NCBI GenBank assembly: GCA_043497085.1
Contig: JBIEKI010000023.1
Reading direction: 5' to 3' (one strand)
Length of the DNA: 58,554 nucleotides
Source of the DNA: Thalassobacillus sp043497085
GTDB lineage: Bacteria > Bacillota > Bacilli > Bacillales > Halobacillaceae
In this document: in pieces, positions 23,996-32,210 of the stretch
How the letters are laid out: every line of letters begins with the position of its first letter
How positions within the stretch are numbered: the stretch's first letter is position 1
The notes under the pieces: model-generated
Seen by the model: the letters and a program-made list of their open reading frames with translations, nothing else
Databases searched by the model: none
Told to the model about the DNA's origin: nothing
Program-made: the position numbers and the translations under genes

Positions 23996-25435
23996 ATGAA
24001 TAATATCATTATTGTTGAATTCATCCTGTATTGTCTTATCATCCTTGGAATCGGCTATTATTTCAGCCGCACAAAGCTTGATCACTCCGCTTTTCTGCTA
24101 GGTGGGAAAAAACTGCCTGGATGGGCGCTGGCATTTTCCGAACGAGCAACTGGCGAGTCGGCCTGGCTGCTGCTCGGTTATACCGGTTTCGTTTTCGCCA
24201 CCGGCCTGTCCGGCATCTGGGTAGCTGCCGGTATAGCGCTTGGTATCATTTTCTCATGGTTGTTCCTTGCAAAAAAATTCATGGAAGAACGTGATAAATA
24301 CAATGTATTGACACTCCCTGATTATTTGGCAGCACGGTTCGGCGCCCAGGCGAATTTGATTCGCTGGTTCGCAACAATTTTGATCAGCAGCTTCCTTATG
24401 TTTTATTTAAGTGCTCAAGTTGCAGGTGCTGGGAAAATGCTGTTCACTACTTTCGGATTGAATGAAACGACAGGGGTGGTGCTGGCTACAATCGTGGTCA
24501 TTGGTTTGGCTTTTACCGGAGGCTTTATTTCAGTCGTATGGACAGATATGATCCAGAGCGTCATGATGCTGATCACACTTGTCGCCTTGCCAATTGTCGC
24601 ACTCGTTTATATCAACACGAATGATTTATCGATTTCATCGGCATTAGCAGAAGCCGGTTCCACTCACGATGCCTGGTTTGGTGGGGCAGCCGGTTTTGCC
24701 ATCGGTCTGTTATTCTTCAATAACTTTTCCTGGTTCTTCGGATTCCTTGGAGGCCAGCCACAGTTAAGTGCCAGGTTCATGGCTTTAAGAGGGGAAAAAG
24801 ACGTCAAGACCGGACGTAATGTTGCCATCCTTTGGACTTTCCTTGCTTACGGCGGGGCATTCATGATCGGTGTCACAGCCATTACCATCTATAGTCAGAC
24901 AACTTTTGCCGACACAGAAACCGTCCTCCCTCATATGGTCATGGATTTGATGCCTGCCTGGATTGCCGGCATTCTATTATCCGGAATCCTGGCGGCAATC
25001 ATCACGACTGCGGATTCCCAGTTGATGGTTGTCACCAGTTCGGTCAGTGAAGACATCCTCCACAAAGCCTTGAAACTGGATCTATCTGAAAAACAACTAC
25101 TCACTGCTTCACGGATCATCATCATCGTCTGCGGTCTGATTGGTATGGTAATCGCTCTTGTTTCCGATACCCTCCTGTACTTAATTGTCGGCTGGGCATG
25201 GGCAGGAGTCGGCGGCACACTCTCTCCTGCCATTATTCTGACATTTTTCTGGAAACGTTATTCCGGAGTCGGTGTCATTGCTACCATCGTTTCCGGTTTC
25301 GTTTTTACGGTACTTTGGATCAGCACACCACTGGACTCCATCATTACGTCACGCTTCACTACCTTCTTTATCGCAGCATTTTTCGGTATCGTATTCAGTT
25401 TGCTATTCCCGAACAAAAAATCAAAGCAAGCCTAA
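23996..25435 (+). CDS. Sodium:solute symporter, PutP/OpuE-like
   Basis: A 479-residue SSF-family transporter with about 13 hydrophobic helices. Typical PutP features are FLLGGKKLPGWALAFSERATGESAWLLLG near the N-terminus, VLTLPDYLAARFG, and the sodium-site helix ILAAIITTADSQLMVVTSSVSED (about 329-350). Closeness to PutP/OpuE points to L-proline or a related imino acid imported with sodium. Third gene of the oxidase-reductase-symporter operon, 29 bases after the reductase. AAAGGGGAG precedes the ATG. A terminator follows. Confidence 0.88.
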   Translation: MNNIIIVEFILYCLIILGIGYYFSRTKLDHSAFLLGGKKLPGWALAFSERATGESAWLLLGYTGFVFATGLSGIWVAAGIALGIIFSWLFLAKKFMEERDKYNVLTLPDYLAARFGAQANLIRWFATILISSFLMFYLSAQVAGAGKMLFTTFGLNETTGVVLATIVVIGLAFTGGFISVVWTDMIQSVMMLITLVALPIVALVYINTNDLSISSALAEAGSTHDAWFGGAAGFAIGLLFFNNFSWFFGFLGGQPQLSARFMALRGEKDVKTGRNVAILWTFLAYGGAFMIGVTAITIYSQTTFADTETVLPHMVMDLMPAWIAGILLSGILAAIITTADSQLMVVTSSVSEDILHKALKLDLSEKQLLTASRIIIIVCGLIGMVIALVSDTLLYLIVGWAWAGVGGTLSPAIILTFFWKRYSGVGVIATIVSGFVFTVLWISTPLDSIITSRFTTFFIAAFFGIVFSLLFPNKKSKQA

Positions 25436-25448
25436 AGAAACGAAAGAA

Positions 25449-25484
25449 AGAACGCGGATCAAAAAGCCGCGTTCTCTTTTTATA
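25449..25484 (+). terminator. Terminator of the oxidase-reductase-symporter operon
   Basis: AGAACGCGG pairs perfectly with CCGCGTTCT around a 9-base loop, followed by CTTTTT. Confidence 0.85.
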
Positions 25485-25493
25485 CTTTAGGAA

Positions 25494-25576
25494 AGTTTAA
25501 CTTTGTTAAAGGGTTAAAGTATAAGAAAATACTAAGGCTTTCGCCATAAGGACTTGGCGATAAGCCAAGTTTTTCT
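25494..25576 (+). repeat. Interspersed repeat family B, copy 2
   Basis: About 83 bp aligning with the inverted copy at 16864-16940 at roughly 75 percent identity by eye. It ends in CTTGGC-GATAA-GCCAAG followed by TTTTT (25553-25574), a small terminator-like hairpin. It sits between convergent genes, after the operon's own terminator. Confidence 0.65.
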
Positions 25577-25578
25577 AA

Positions 25579-27195
25579 TCATCCCGTCTTCCATTGTTTC
25601 GTCACAGGAACCGTTTCTTTTTTCTCTTTAATAAAATTCATACAGGTAATGAACAACCCTGATATGATCAGCAAACCGACCATACCGGCCAATCCTTTTG
25701 CAAGTAAAAAGTCAAACGAGCTGAAGAAAACGATGGCCAGTCCGACAGCAGTGAGCAGGGAATAAAACCCTACGCTGTTAAACGATGCTTTCCATACCCA
25801 GTTGCCAGAGTTGTCGATCAGGCTGACTAACACAATGGTGATGATGTTGATACCCATCCCGATCCATACTGGATGCGTATTCATGAAAAAGTCGTTGATT
25901 GCCCAGCCGCTGAGATGATACCAAAGCAGGCCTGATGCCGAGCCGGTGAACAACGAGACCAAGGCAGCCCGCTTCGTAACAACCGGCCAGAATATTGCCG
26001 CAACAACCGGGGCAAATGTCGCCGAATTCCGCGTTACCCAAGCAAAAACATTCCACCACGCTGATTGTTCGGAACGCAGCAGGGCGAATACGATCATTAA
26101 CCCAGTCAACAACAACAAGGACCATTTGGTATACTTGATCAGCTGCAGTTCATTTGCTTTAGGATTCAAAGCTTTTCCGACATCACGGCCGAGGCTGGTG
26201 GCTCCGGAGAATTGGCAAGGCGCTCCCCAACTGAGTGCTGCTGCCCAAAATCCGAGGAAAAACAGACCGACTAACGGTGCCGGTAGTGTTTCCATCAAGT
26301 AAAGCGGAACTGCCACCAGTCCGCGTGTTTCCCCAGGCACTACCTGAGCGGCCGCCAGTCCGAATAAAACAGCACCAATTATCAACGGAATGCCGAGCAG
26401 CGAAGCGTAAATTAAACCTCGGCGCCCCTGTTCCGGGGTTTTACAGGACAATGCCATCTGGAATGCTGCCTGGGCAAGAATGACATTGAAAAGGAATGTC
26501 CCGAACCAGGCCAGGATCGTCTGCAGGCCGGCTGCACTCCATGACGCGTACTCGGGTCTTTCCTGAAACAATGTCTGAATGCCATCGATCCCTGGATTGA
26601 TAAAAAATGCGTAAGTCCCGATCGCAAGCATCATGAAAAACACCACGACGTTGCTCAATTGTGTAAAACCGACAGACCACATGCCGCCGAATTGCAGATA
26701 AACAAATAGTAATAAAGCAGTTAAAGCTACGGATAATACCAGCGATATACCTGTAAAAACAGACAACGCGGATGCAAACGCCAGCGCAGTAGCCACTGAC
26801 CACATCGGGAATGTGAAAGCTGTAATCGCTCCGGCAAGTCCTCGGACTTTTTCACCGTAACGGTCCCCAAGCAGACCAGAGATTGTCACCAGTGCCCGTT
26901 TTCGGAATGGTGCAATCAAAACAAGGGCGATAATCAAGACATGCACTGTTTCCGCCACGCCATACCAGATGGCCGACACCCCTGTCAGATAGCTGAGCTC
27001 CAGAACCGCTATGTACGACGAACCGGAGAACAATCCCGTGATGCATACCGTAACGAACAGGGTATTGAACCCGCGCCCTCCTACGAAAAATCCATTGCCA
27101 TCTTTCGCCCGCCTCATTCCAAGCTGGCTCATAAAAATTAAAAAGAACGTATAGGCCAAAGCAAAACCGATAAACCAATATCCTACTGTTGTCAT
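25579..27195 (-). CDS. Sodium:solute symporter under SAM-I riboswitch control, putative methionine transporter
   Basis: A 538-residue SSF transporter with about 14 hydrophobic helices. FFVGGRGFNTLFVTVCITGLFSGSSYIAVLELSYLTG near the N-terminus corresponds to the sodium/substrate helix 1 region, and LGFWAAALSWGAPCQFSGATSLGRD to the helix 8 region. It differs from the PutP-type symporter next door and is not obviously a proline carrier. Its leader carries an S-box (SAM-I) riboswitch with a terminator, so it is switched off when S-adenosylmethionine is high. Methionine or a methionine precursor is therefore the likely substrate; this is inference from regulation. Confidence 0.88.
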   Translation of the reverse strand: MTTVGYWFIGFALAYTFFLIFMSQLGMRRAKDGNGFFVGGRGFNTLFVTVCITGLFSGSSYIAVLELSYLTGVSAIWYGVAETVHVLIIALVLIAPFRKRALVTISGLLGDRYGEKVRGLAGAITAFTFPMWSVATALAFASALSVFTGISLVLSVALTALLLFVYLQFGGMWSVGFTQLSNVVVFFMMLAIGTYAFFINPGIDGIQTLFQERPEYASWSAAGLQTILAWFGTFLFNVILAQAAFQMALSCKTPEQGRRGLIYASLLGIPLIIGAVLFGLAAAQVVPGETRGLVAVPLYLMETLPAPLVGLFFLGFWAAALSWGAPCQFSGATSLGRDVGKALNPKANELQLIKYTKWSLLLLTGLMIVFALLRSEQSAWWNVFAWVTRNSATFAPVVAAIFWPVVTKRAALVSLFTGSASGLLWYHLSGWAINDFFMNTHPVWIGMGINIITIVLVSLIDNSGNWVWKASFNSVGFYSLLTAVGLAIVFFSSFDFLLAKGLAGMVGLLIISGLFITCMNFIKEKKETVPVTKQWKTG

Positions 27196-27320
27196 TCTTT
27201 TGCCTCCTTAAAAATATGTTACCTTCGTGCCTGTTGCAAAGTTGATTATATTTATCAGTTTAGTAAGTTTAAAACCAATAAATATCCCCTTGATACTAAG
27301 AAAACCTCCGTTTTAATATA

Positions 27321-27352
27321 GAAAAAACCTCTCCCGGAGGAAGAGGTTTTTT
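27321..27352 (-). terminator. Riboswitch expression-platform terminator
   Basis: AAAAAACCTCT pairs with AGAGGTTTTTT around a 10-base loop. On the minus strand it directly follows the SAM aptamer and ends in a U-tract, so it acts as the regulated terminator ahead of the symporter gene. Confidence 0.88.
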
Positions 27353-27355
27353 CTC

Positions 27356-27472
27356 TTCCTCATCTTTCAGACAACAGCGTCTGTTGGACGTAGCACCTTA
27401 TTATTTCCCCAAAGAAAATAACAGGTTGCTGCAGGTTCACGGGACCAATTTCCTCCCCTGCTCGCGATAAGG
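27356..27472 (-). ncRNA. SAM-I (S-box) riboswitch aptamer
   Basis: Read on the minus strand, the elements occur in order: P1 strand CTTATCGCGAGCAGG, the kink-turn region GGGGAGGAAATTGGTCCCG, TGAACCTGCAGCAACC, a variable P3 hairpin, the conserved AAGGTGCTACGTCC, a P4 hairpin with CAGACG/CTGTTGTCTG, and the closing GAAAGATGAGG that pairs with the first strand. These match the S-box consensus closely. The aptamer precedes a terminator and the symporter gene ending at 25579. It occupies most of the 27196-27659 gap. Confidence 0.92.
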
Positions 27473-27659
27473 ATGTTTTCCGTAATTAAGTTAAATTCTA
27501 CCCTACAAGATGCTCGGATGAATGTCAATATATTTTCTGACTTTTTTCTCTATTCTTACAATGAAAACACTTACATTATCAAAAATAATGCTAATCTCCT
27601 AATCGTGCCACTCACTTCCTGTTATACTTTAACTATCTACATGAAAGTGAGGTTCAATC

Positions 27660-28895
27660 ATGCAAAAAATCTGGCATACATACAAACATTCTTCATTCAT
27701 TCTAAAAATGACAATTGGTTTTCTGCTTGGTATTGCTGTTGGTATCATCTTCGGACAGCAGGCGGAAGTACTGAAACCGCTCGGTACGATACTTATCAAC
27801 CTATTAAGCTTGATTGCAATTCCAGTCATTTTCCTGACCGTCGTCCTGGCCATCAATCAGATGAAGCCAAAACATTTAGGTCGCCTGGGCGGGAAACTGC
27901 TTATCTACTACGGGCTGACGACAGGCGCAGCAGTAGTCATCGGTGTAGCTCTTGCGCTATGGATCAATCCAGGTTCCCAGCTTTCATTACCTGATGCCCA
28001 GGTAGAAAAGCCGGAAACCCCAGGTTTTTCGGACGTATTATTGAATATTGTACCGGACAATATCTTCCAGGTTTTCGCATCCGGGGAGCTGATGGGCATT
28101 CTTTTCTTAGCCGTCATCATCGGATTGGGGATGGCCAGGATGCGCTACGCCGATAAAGTCGACTTGCGTGATTCGGGAGAGACACTGCACCGATTCTTTT
28201 CTGCTGCCAATGAGTTATTCTTTTTACTATTAAAAGGAATTCTTCTATATGCTCCTATTGGAATATTCGCCATTAGTGCTTCTTCCTTCGGGAGCCAGGG
28301 TTGGCAGACTTTCCAATCGCTACTGGCGTTTACCGGGGTATTTTATCTCGGGGTGGTTCTACTGTGGCTTTTCATCTACACTGCTTTTCTCAAGTATGCA
28401 AAAATCAGTATCAAGGACTTTTTTAAACAGACGAAAGAAGCGTATTTTACCGCTTTCTTTACATCCAGCAGCATAGCTTCCCTGCCTGTTGCGATCGAAT
28501 CGGCAAAAAAAGCCGGTATTTCCGAGCGGACAGCTAATTTTTCCTTGCCGATCGGAGCCGTATTCAACTCAGACGGCGGGGCACTGCGGATGGGAGTCTC
28601 AATTGTATTTGCCGCCAATATCACTGGCCTGGATTTATCAGTCATGGACTTTCTCACCATTGTAGTAGTAGGGACGCTGCTATCGATCGGGACAGCTGGA
28701 ATTCCAGCCGCCGGACTGGTGACATTGGCAGCCGTGCTCACTCTATTCAACTTGCCGCTGGAAATTGTAGCCCTGATTGCAGGCGTGGATGTCCTGATCG
28801 GCATGGCCGGTACGGCATCGAATGTTTTAGGGGATATCGTCGGCTCTGCCGTCATTGACCGCAATGAGGAAGCAGATTCCGATCCAGCTGCGTAA
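27660..28895 (+). CDS. Divergent dicarboxylate/amino-acid:cation symporter (DAACS, GltP superfamily)
   Basis: A 411-residue transporter with the glutamate-transporter-homologue fold: eight hydrophobic helices plus two re-entrant hairpins (HP1 at about 269-276, SSSIASLP; HP2 near 345-352, AGIPAAG). Sodium-site residues N303/D305, N388 and D392 are kept. Two substrate residues are not: the position of GltPh D394 is G381 and that of R397 is G384 (VLIGMAGTASNV), and the NMDGT motif reads NSDGG. Thus glutamate or aspartate is an unlikely substrate. Monocistronic and divergent from the riboswitch gene. Its 3' region carries a phased repeat array. Confidence 0.85.
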   Translation: MQKIWHTYKHSSFILKMTIGFLLGIAVGIIFGQQAEVLKPLGTILINLLSLIAIPVIFLTVVLAINQMKPKHLGRLGGKLLIYYGLTTGAAVVIGVALALWINPGSQLSLPDAQVEKPETPGFSDVLLNIVPDNIFQVFASGELMGILFLAVIIGLGMARMRYADKVDLRDSGETLHRFFSAANELFFLLLKGILLYAPIGIFAISASSFGSQGWQTFQSLLAFTGVFYLGVVLLWLFIYTAFLKYAKISIKDFFKQTKEAYFTAFFTSSSIASLPVAIESAKKAGISERTANFSLPIGAVFNSDGGALRMGVSIVFAANITGLDLSVMDFLTIVVVGTLLSIGTAGIPAAGLVTLAAVLTLFNLPLEIVALIAGVDVLIGMAGTASNVLGDIVGSAVIDRNEEADSDPAA

Positions 28896-28935
28896 TCCTA
28901 TTTCATGATGCTCATTTATGCTTTTTCTGTTCTTT

Positions 28936-29087
28936 ACTAGACAGCATGGCCAAGTACTAGACAAGGCAGGTCGGTTCCTATACTTTTTCTAAAGTTTACT
29001 AGACATAGTGAGGAAAACACTAGACATTTTCAATTTTTTACTAGAAACTTCTAACGAATACTAGGCAAAAAGCGTCGATACTGGACA
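28936..29087 (+). repeat. Helically phased tandem array of ACTAGACA
   Basis: Eight copies of an octamer start at 28936, 28956, 28977 (degenerate, CCTATACT), 28998, 29019, 29040, 29060 and 29080, a spacing of 20-21 bp, two turns of B-DNA. Four copies are exactly ACTAGACA; the others are ACTAGAAA, ACTAGGCA, ACTGGACA and the degenerate one. The 12-13-bp spacers are unrelated. The last copy lies in the stem of the downstream terminator. It begins about 40 bases after the symporter stop. Confidence 0.75.
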
Positions 29088-29111
29088 CCACATTCCAGCA
29101 TCGACTTTTTT
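29074..29111 (+). terminator. Terminator of the DAACS symporter
   Basis: GTCGATACTGGA at 29074-29085 pairs with TCCAGCATCGAC at 29094-29105 (one mismatch), followed by six T. Confidence 0.85.
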
Positions 29112-29158
29112 ATTTTAGATATGGATTAAAAAGTATCCTGTTTGTCAGGAGTATCCCC

Positions 29159-29208
29159 CGAAAAAAAACATAACAAACGGACTCCGTAAAGACAGGAGTC
29201 CGTTTGTT
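29159..29208 (-). terminator. dacC terminator
   Basis: A perfect 14-bp stem (AACAAACGGACTCC and its complement) with a 9-base loop and eight A on the left, giving a minus-strand U-tract. It begins 4 bases from the dacC stop. Confidence 0.88.
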
Positions 29209-29211
29209 CAT

Positions 29212-30711
29212 TTATTCTTCTGTGCTGAATTTATGTTCAGCCAATGTAATAGCAATTTCATCTTCAATATCCTGAACCGATCCCAGGTAATTATTTAATA
29301 CGACAGCGAAAATCAACTCTTCTCCGTCTTTGCTGGTTACATAACCGGACAGTGAAGTGACACCGGTCAAAGAGCCGGTCTTAGCCTTGACGTTGTCTTC
29401 TGCTGGTGTATCATTCATCCGGTAGCGGAGTGTTCCACCGACAAACCGTTCACTGTTCCCGGCTACAGGCAGTGAAGCTAAGTAAGCAGGGAACCATTCT
29501 TTCCCTCTTACTTGATACAGTAGTTCTGAAATTTCATGAGCGGGTACCATGTTGACGTGGGACATGCCGGAACCATCTCGCAAACGCATCGTATCAGCAT
29601 CAACGCCGGTCTCCTCCAGAAATTCTTCCACTACTTCCAGCCCTTTTTCCCAGCTTCCTTCATCATGAACGACTTTCCCCATCTCTTTAATCAAAACTTC
29701 CGCATGTCCATTGTTGCTTAGTTTCATGAAGGGGATCAACAGCTCTTCCAATGGCATTGACTGTTTGGAAGTAAGCAGTTCGGCAGTTTCCGGTGCTTCA
29801 CTGTCTTCCGATAACTCACCTTTCACTTTTATGCCTTCCTTATCTAATGCTTTGCCGAACAAGTTTAAAGCCAATCCTGCCGGTTCATCGACGGCAACCC
29901 AGGAGCGGGAGCGATATCCTTCTACAGGGATCTCCCCTTCAACAATAATTTGATTGGTGCCATGCTTGCGTTCAATAGAAATATCTTTCTCCTGATCCAT
30001 TGGCACTGTTTTTGCGTTGTTAATTACTTCTACATAATCGTTTTCCGGTACAACTTTTACATCTGCAGGTTCTCCAGCAGTCTCTGCTGGATGAGCTTCA
30101 ACGATGACGGTGCCTGCATCGTAGTCTTCATTAGGAGCCGCAGTCAAGGCAGAAACCTGAGCAGCATAATAGTTCGTTTCATCGTTCCAGGAAATATCTT
30201 CGGACAACCGGACATCATCGTACCAGCTGTCATCTGCTATCACATTCCCTTTCACTTCCTTAATCCCTGCTTCTTTTAACGCATTGGCTAAAGTGTCAAA
30301 GTCTTCTTCCAGCAATGTAGGGTCGCCTTTTCCTTTTAAATATAGATCGCCATGCAGTTTATTCCCTTTTATTTCTCCATCGGCAAGAACTTCAGTCGGG
30401 AAAGTGTAGTCAGGACCAAGAATCTCTAATGCGGCAGCCGCTGTCAACAGCTTCATATTAGAAGCCGGCTTCAGCCGCTTACCAGCGTCATGCTCGTAAA
30501 TTACTTCCCCGGTTTCGGCAGAGCGGATACTAACGCCTGCCAGTGCCCCTTCTAATTTTTCATCTGTCATAATCATATTCAGCTGATCGGTCAACGCCTC
30601 ATTTTCAGAAGAGGCGGTCACTTGCGGGTTATCATAGGCTTGATAAGGGGCAAACAACATTAAAGAACATAGAAACATAACAACCATTTGTTTCGCTTTT
30701 GCAGGCAGCAT
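29212..30711 (-). CDS. dacC: D-alanyl-D-alanine carboxypeptidase/endopeptidase, PBP4a type (family S13)
   Basis: Secreted or membrane-associated class C penicillin-binding protein that trims peptidoglycan peptides. The 499-residue product has an N-terminal signal-like helix (residues 5-24), the active-site S84-N-M-K87 (PASNMKLL), the SxN motif (KLSNNGHAE, near 332) and KTG (VKAKTGSLTG, near 440). A long insertion between the first two motifs is typical of DacB/DacC. Acidic residues are frequent after the signal, in line with a secreted protein in high salt. It is monocistronic. Confidence 0.93.
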   Translation of the reverse strand: MLPAKAKQMVVMFLCSLMLFAPYQAYDNPQVTASSENEALTDQLNMIMTDEKLEGALAGVSIRSAETGEVIYEHDAGKRLKPASNMKLLTAAAALEILGPDYTFPTEVLADGEIKGNKLHGDLYLKGKGDPTLLEEDFDTLANALKEAGIKEVKGNVIADDSWYDDVRLSEDISWNDETNYYAAQVSALTAAPNEDYDAGTVIVEAHPAETAGEPADVKVVPENDYVEVINNAKTVPMDQEKDISIERKHGTNQIIVEGEIPVEGYRSRSWVAVDEPAGLALNLFGKALDKEGIKVKGELSEDSEAPETAELLTSKQSMPLEELLIPFMKLSNNGHAEVLIKEMGKVVHDEGSWEKGLEVVEEFLEETGVDADTMRLRDGSGMSHVNMVPAHEISELLYQVRGKEWFPAYLASLPVAGNSERFVGGTLRYRMNDTPAEDNVKAKTGSLTGVTSLSGYVTSKDGEELIFAVVLNNYLGSVQDIEDEIAITLAEHKFSTEE

Positions 30712-30932
30712 CTTATGTATCTTCCTCCTTGAATAATTAATACTTCAACCGTAGCAAAAAATACTGAAAATTTTAACAATTATTCAAAAAACAGCTAATT
30801 GGTCTAGTGTATTTATGACTTTTGACTGATTAGATTTTTTCCCCATTGAAATGACTGTCAGAAAGAAGGATTTTTTGTTTGAAAAGTGAATGTAGTAAAG
30901 AAGTGACAGAAATTCTTTATGAGGTGAGCCAA

Positions 30933-31874
30933 ATGAAAACAAAAGCTCCAATCGAATTAGGAAACCGCATCCAGTTAATTGATGGTTTTGATTTGGGGAT
31001 GCCCGGCAGAACGGGCACCTATGTGCTTAATGAAGAGCACTTGACCCTTGTTGAAACTGGTCCCAGTCCCTCTATTCCTTATGTACTTGAGGGTTTGAAA
31101 GAATTGGATATCAATCCTGAAGCTATCCGCTATATCATTGTGACCCATATCCACCTGGACCATGCAGGCGGAGCAGGACTTTTATTGAAAGAGTGTCCCA
31201 ATGCAGAAGTAGTCGTCCATCCGCGCGGTAAACGGCACCTCGCTGATCCATCCCGATTGATTGCCGGTGCCCGTGCCGTCTATGTAGACAAGTTCGATGA
31301 ACTGTTCGATCCGATCGTTCCGATTCCAGAAGATCGCCTGCTTGTGAAAGAAGATGGAGAAACCTTGGATATCGGTCCGGACTGCACCCTTACTTTTTAT
31401 GATTCACCCGGACATGCCAAACACCATTTCAGTATCCACGACTCCAAAAGCAACGGCATTTTCACTGGAGACACGGTTGGTGTAAGATATCATCAAACCC
31501 AGGATAAAGGATTGACCTTCTATTTGCCTTCTACGTCACCAAACCAGTTCGACCCCGATGCTATGCGCGCTTCCATCAACAGGTTCCGTCAGCTGGGTGT
31601 CGACCGGATTTACTTCGGCCACTTCGGTGAATCTGCCGAACCGGAAGAAGTGTTCCAGCAGACAGAATCATGGCTGCCAAAGTTTGTAGCAGCCGGCGAA
31701 GAAGCATTGGCTAATGATGAAGGACAAGCCGGTGTCAAAAAACGCCTATACGAGCTGGTTTCAGATTATTTACAAACCCAGAACATCCCTGACGATCATC
31801 CTGTCTATCAGGTGCTGGAAGTTGATTTCGAAGTATGTGCCATGGGAATCGTTGATTACCTGAATAAACATTAG
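30933..31874 (+). CDS. MBL-fold metallo-hydrolase
   Basis: The 313-residue product has the metal-binding motif H72-x-H74-x-D76-H77 (THIHLDHAGG), a second His in DSPGHAKHHFS, an Asp in FTGDTVG and a late His in YFGHFGES, so a dinuclear zinc or iron site is expected. The substrate is unknown; the GTYVL start and PGHA element are those of glyoxalase II-like or lactonase-like members. The start at 30933 has GAGGTG 6 bases upstream; a TTG at 30879 with AAGGA is an alternative that adds 18 residues. No partner gene is evident. Confidence 0.83.
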   Translation: MKTKAPIELGNRIQLIDGFDLGMPGRTGTYVLNEEHLTLVETGPSPSIPYVLEGLKELDINPEAIRYIIVTHIHLDHAGGAGLLLKECPNAEVVVHPRGKRHLADPSRLIAGARAVYVDKFDELFDPIVPIPEDRLLVKEDGETLDIGPDCTLTFYDSPGHAKHHFSIHDSKSNGIFTGDTVGVRYHQTQDKGLTFYLPSTSPNQFDPDAMRASINRFRQLGVDRIYFGHFGESAEPEEVFQQTESWLPKFVAAGEEALANDEGQAGVKKRLYELVSDYLQTQNIPDDHPVYQVLEVDFEVCAMGIVDYLNKH

Positions 31875-31940
31875 AAACACTTGGCATATACCTTAACTCT
31901 TTAAGGAAAACAAATAACAAGGTGTTACACCAAAACATTG

Positions 31941-31969
31941 AAACGGCCGGATATAATCTGGTCGTTTTT
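31941..31969 (+). terminator. Terminator of the MBL gene
   Basis: AAACGGCC pairs with GGTCGTTT (one G-U pair) around an 11-base loop, followed by TT and then C-rich bases. Confidence 0.6.
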
Positions 31970-31986
31970 CTTATGGAAAGTCTCTC

Positions 31987-32210
31987 TGTTAAACATGGTT
32001 GTTGATTTACCATAAAAGCATATTCAACATAGATACGAAAAGTCGAAGACTTGATTTCGAGATACTTCGGGTCCGTTGCCGAGTCAGGAGTAAGGGCGTC
32101 TGGAAAGCGAGTGATATCCCGGACCTCCAAACGCTCCCAACCGTAACGGAAACAGTTTCTCTCGAAACTGAGTCTTCAAGTAAAGGGAGAACTGTAAAAA
32201 TCAACACAAA
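31987..32210 (-). repeat. Interspersed repeat family A, copy 3 (inverted, internally deleted)
   Basis: About 224 bp in the opposite orientation to copies 1 and 2. Its right side (CTCGAAACTGAGTCTTCAAG at 32161, CTGTAAAAATCAACAC at 32192) is the complement of the left end of copy 1. Its left side (AAAAGTCGAAGACTTGATTTC, 32038 on) is the complement of copy 1's right end. The GC-rich middle is missing and replaced by a short unrelated segment. The outermost bases (TGTTAAAC... and GTGTTTTG...) suggest longer terminal inverted repeats. It fills the gap before the alcohol dehydrogenase. Confidence 0.75.

Noticed and set aside
27523..27528. TTGACA on the minus strand as the -35 box of the riboswitch gene
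   Set aside because: The nearest good -10 (TAGAAT) is 22 bases away and the 17-base alternative is poor, so the promoter is left unassigned.
28936..29087. ACTAGACA array considered as a CRISPR
   Set aside because: The repeat is only 8 bp and the spacers 12-13 bp, far below CRISPR sizes, and no cas genes are present.
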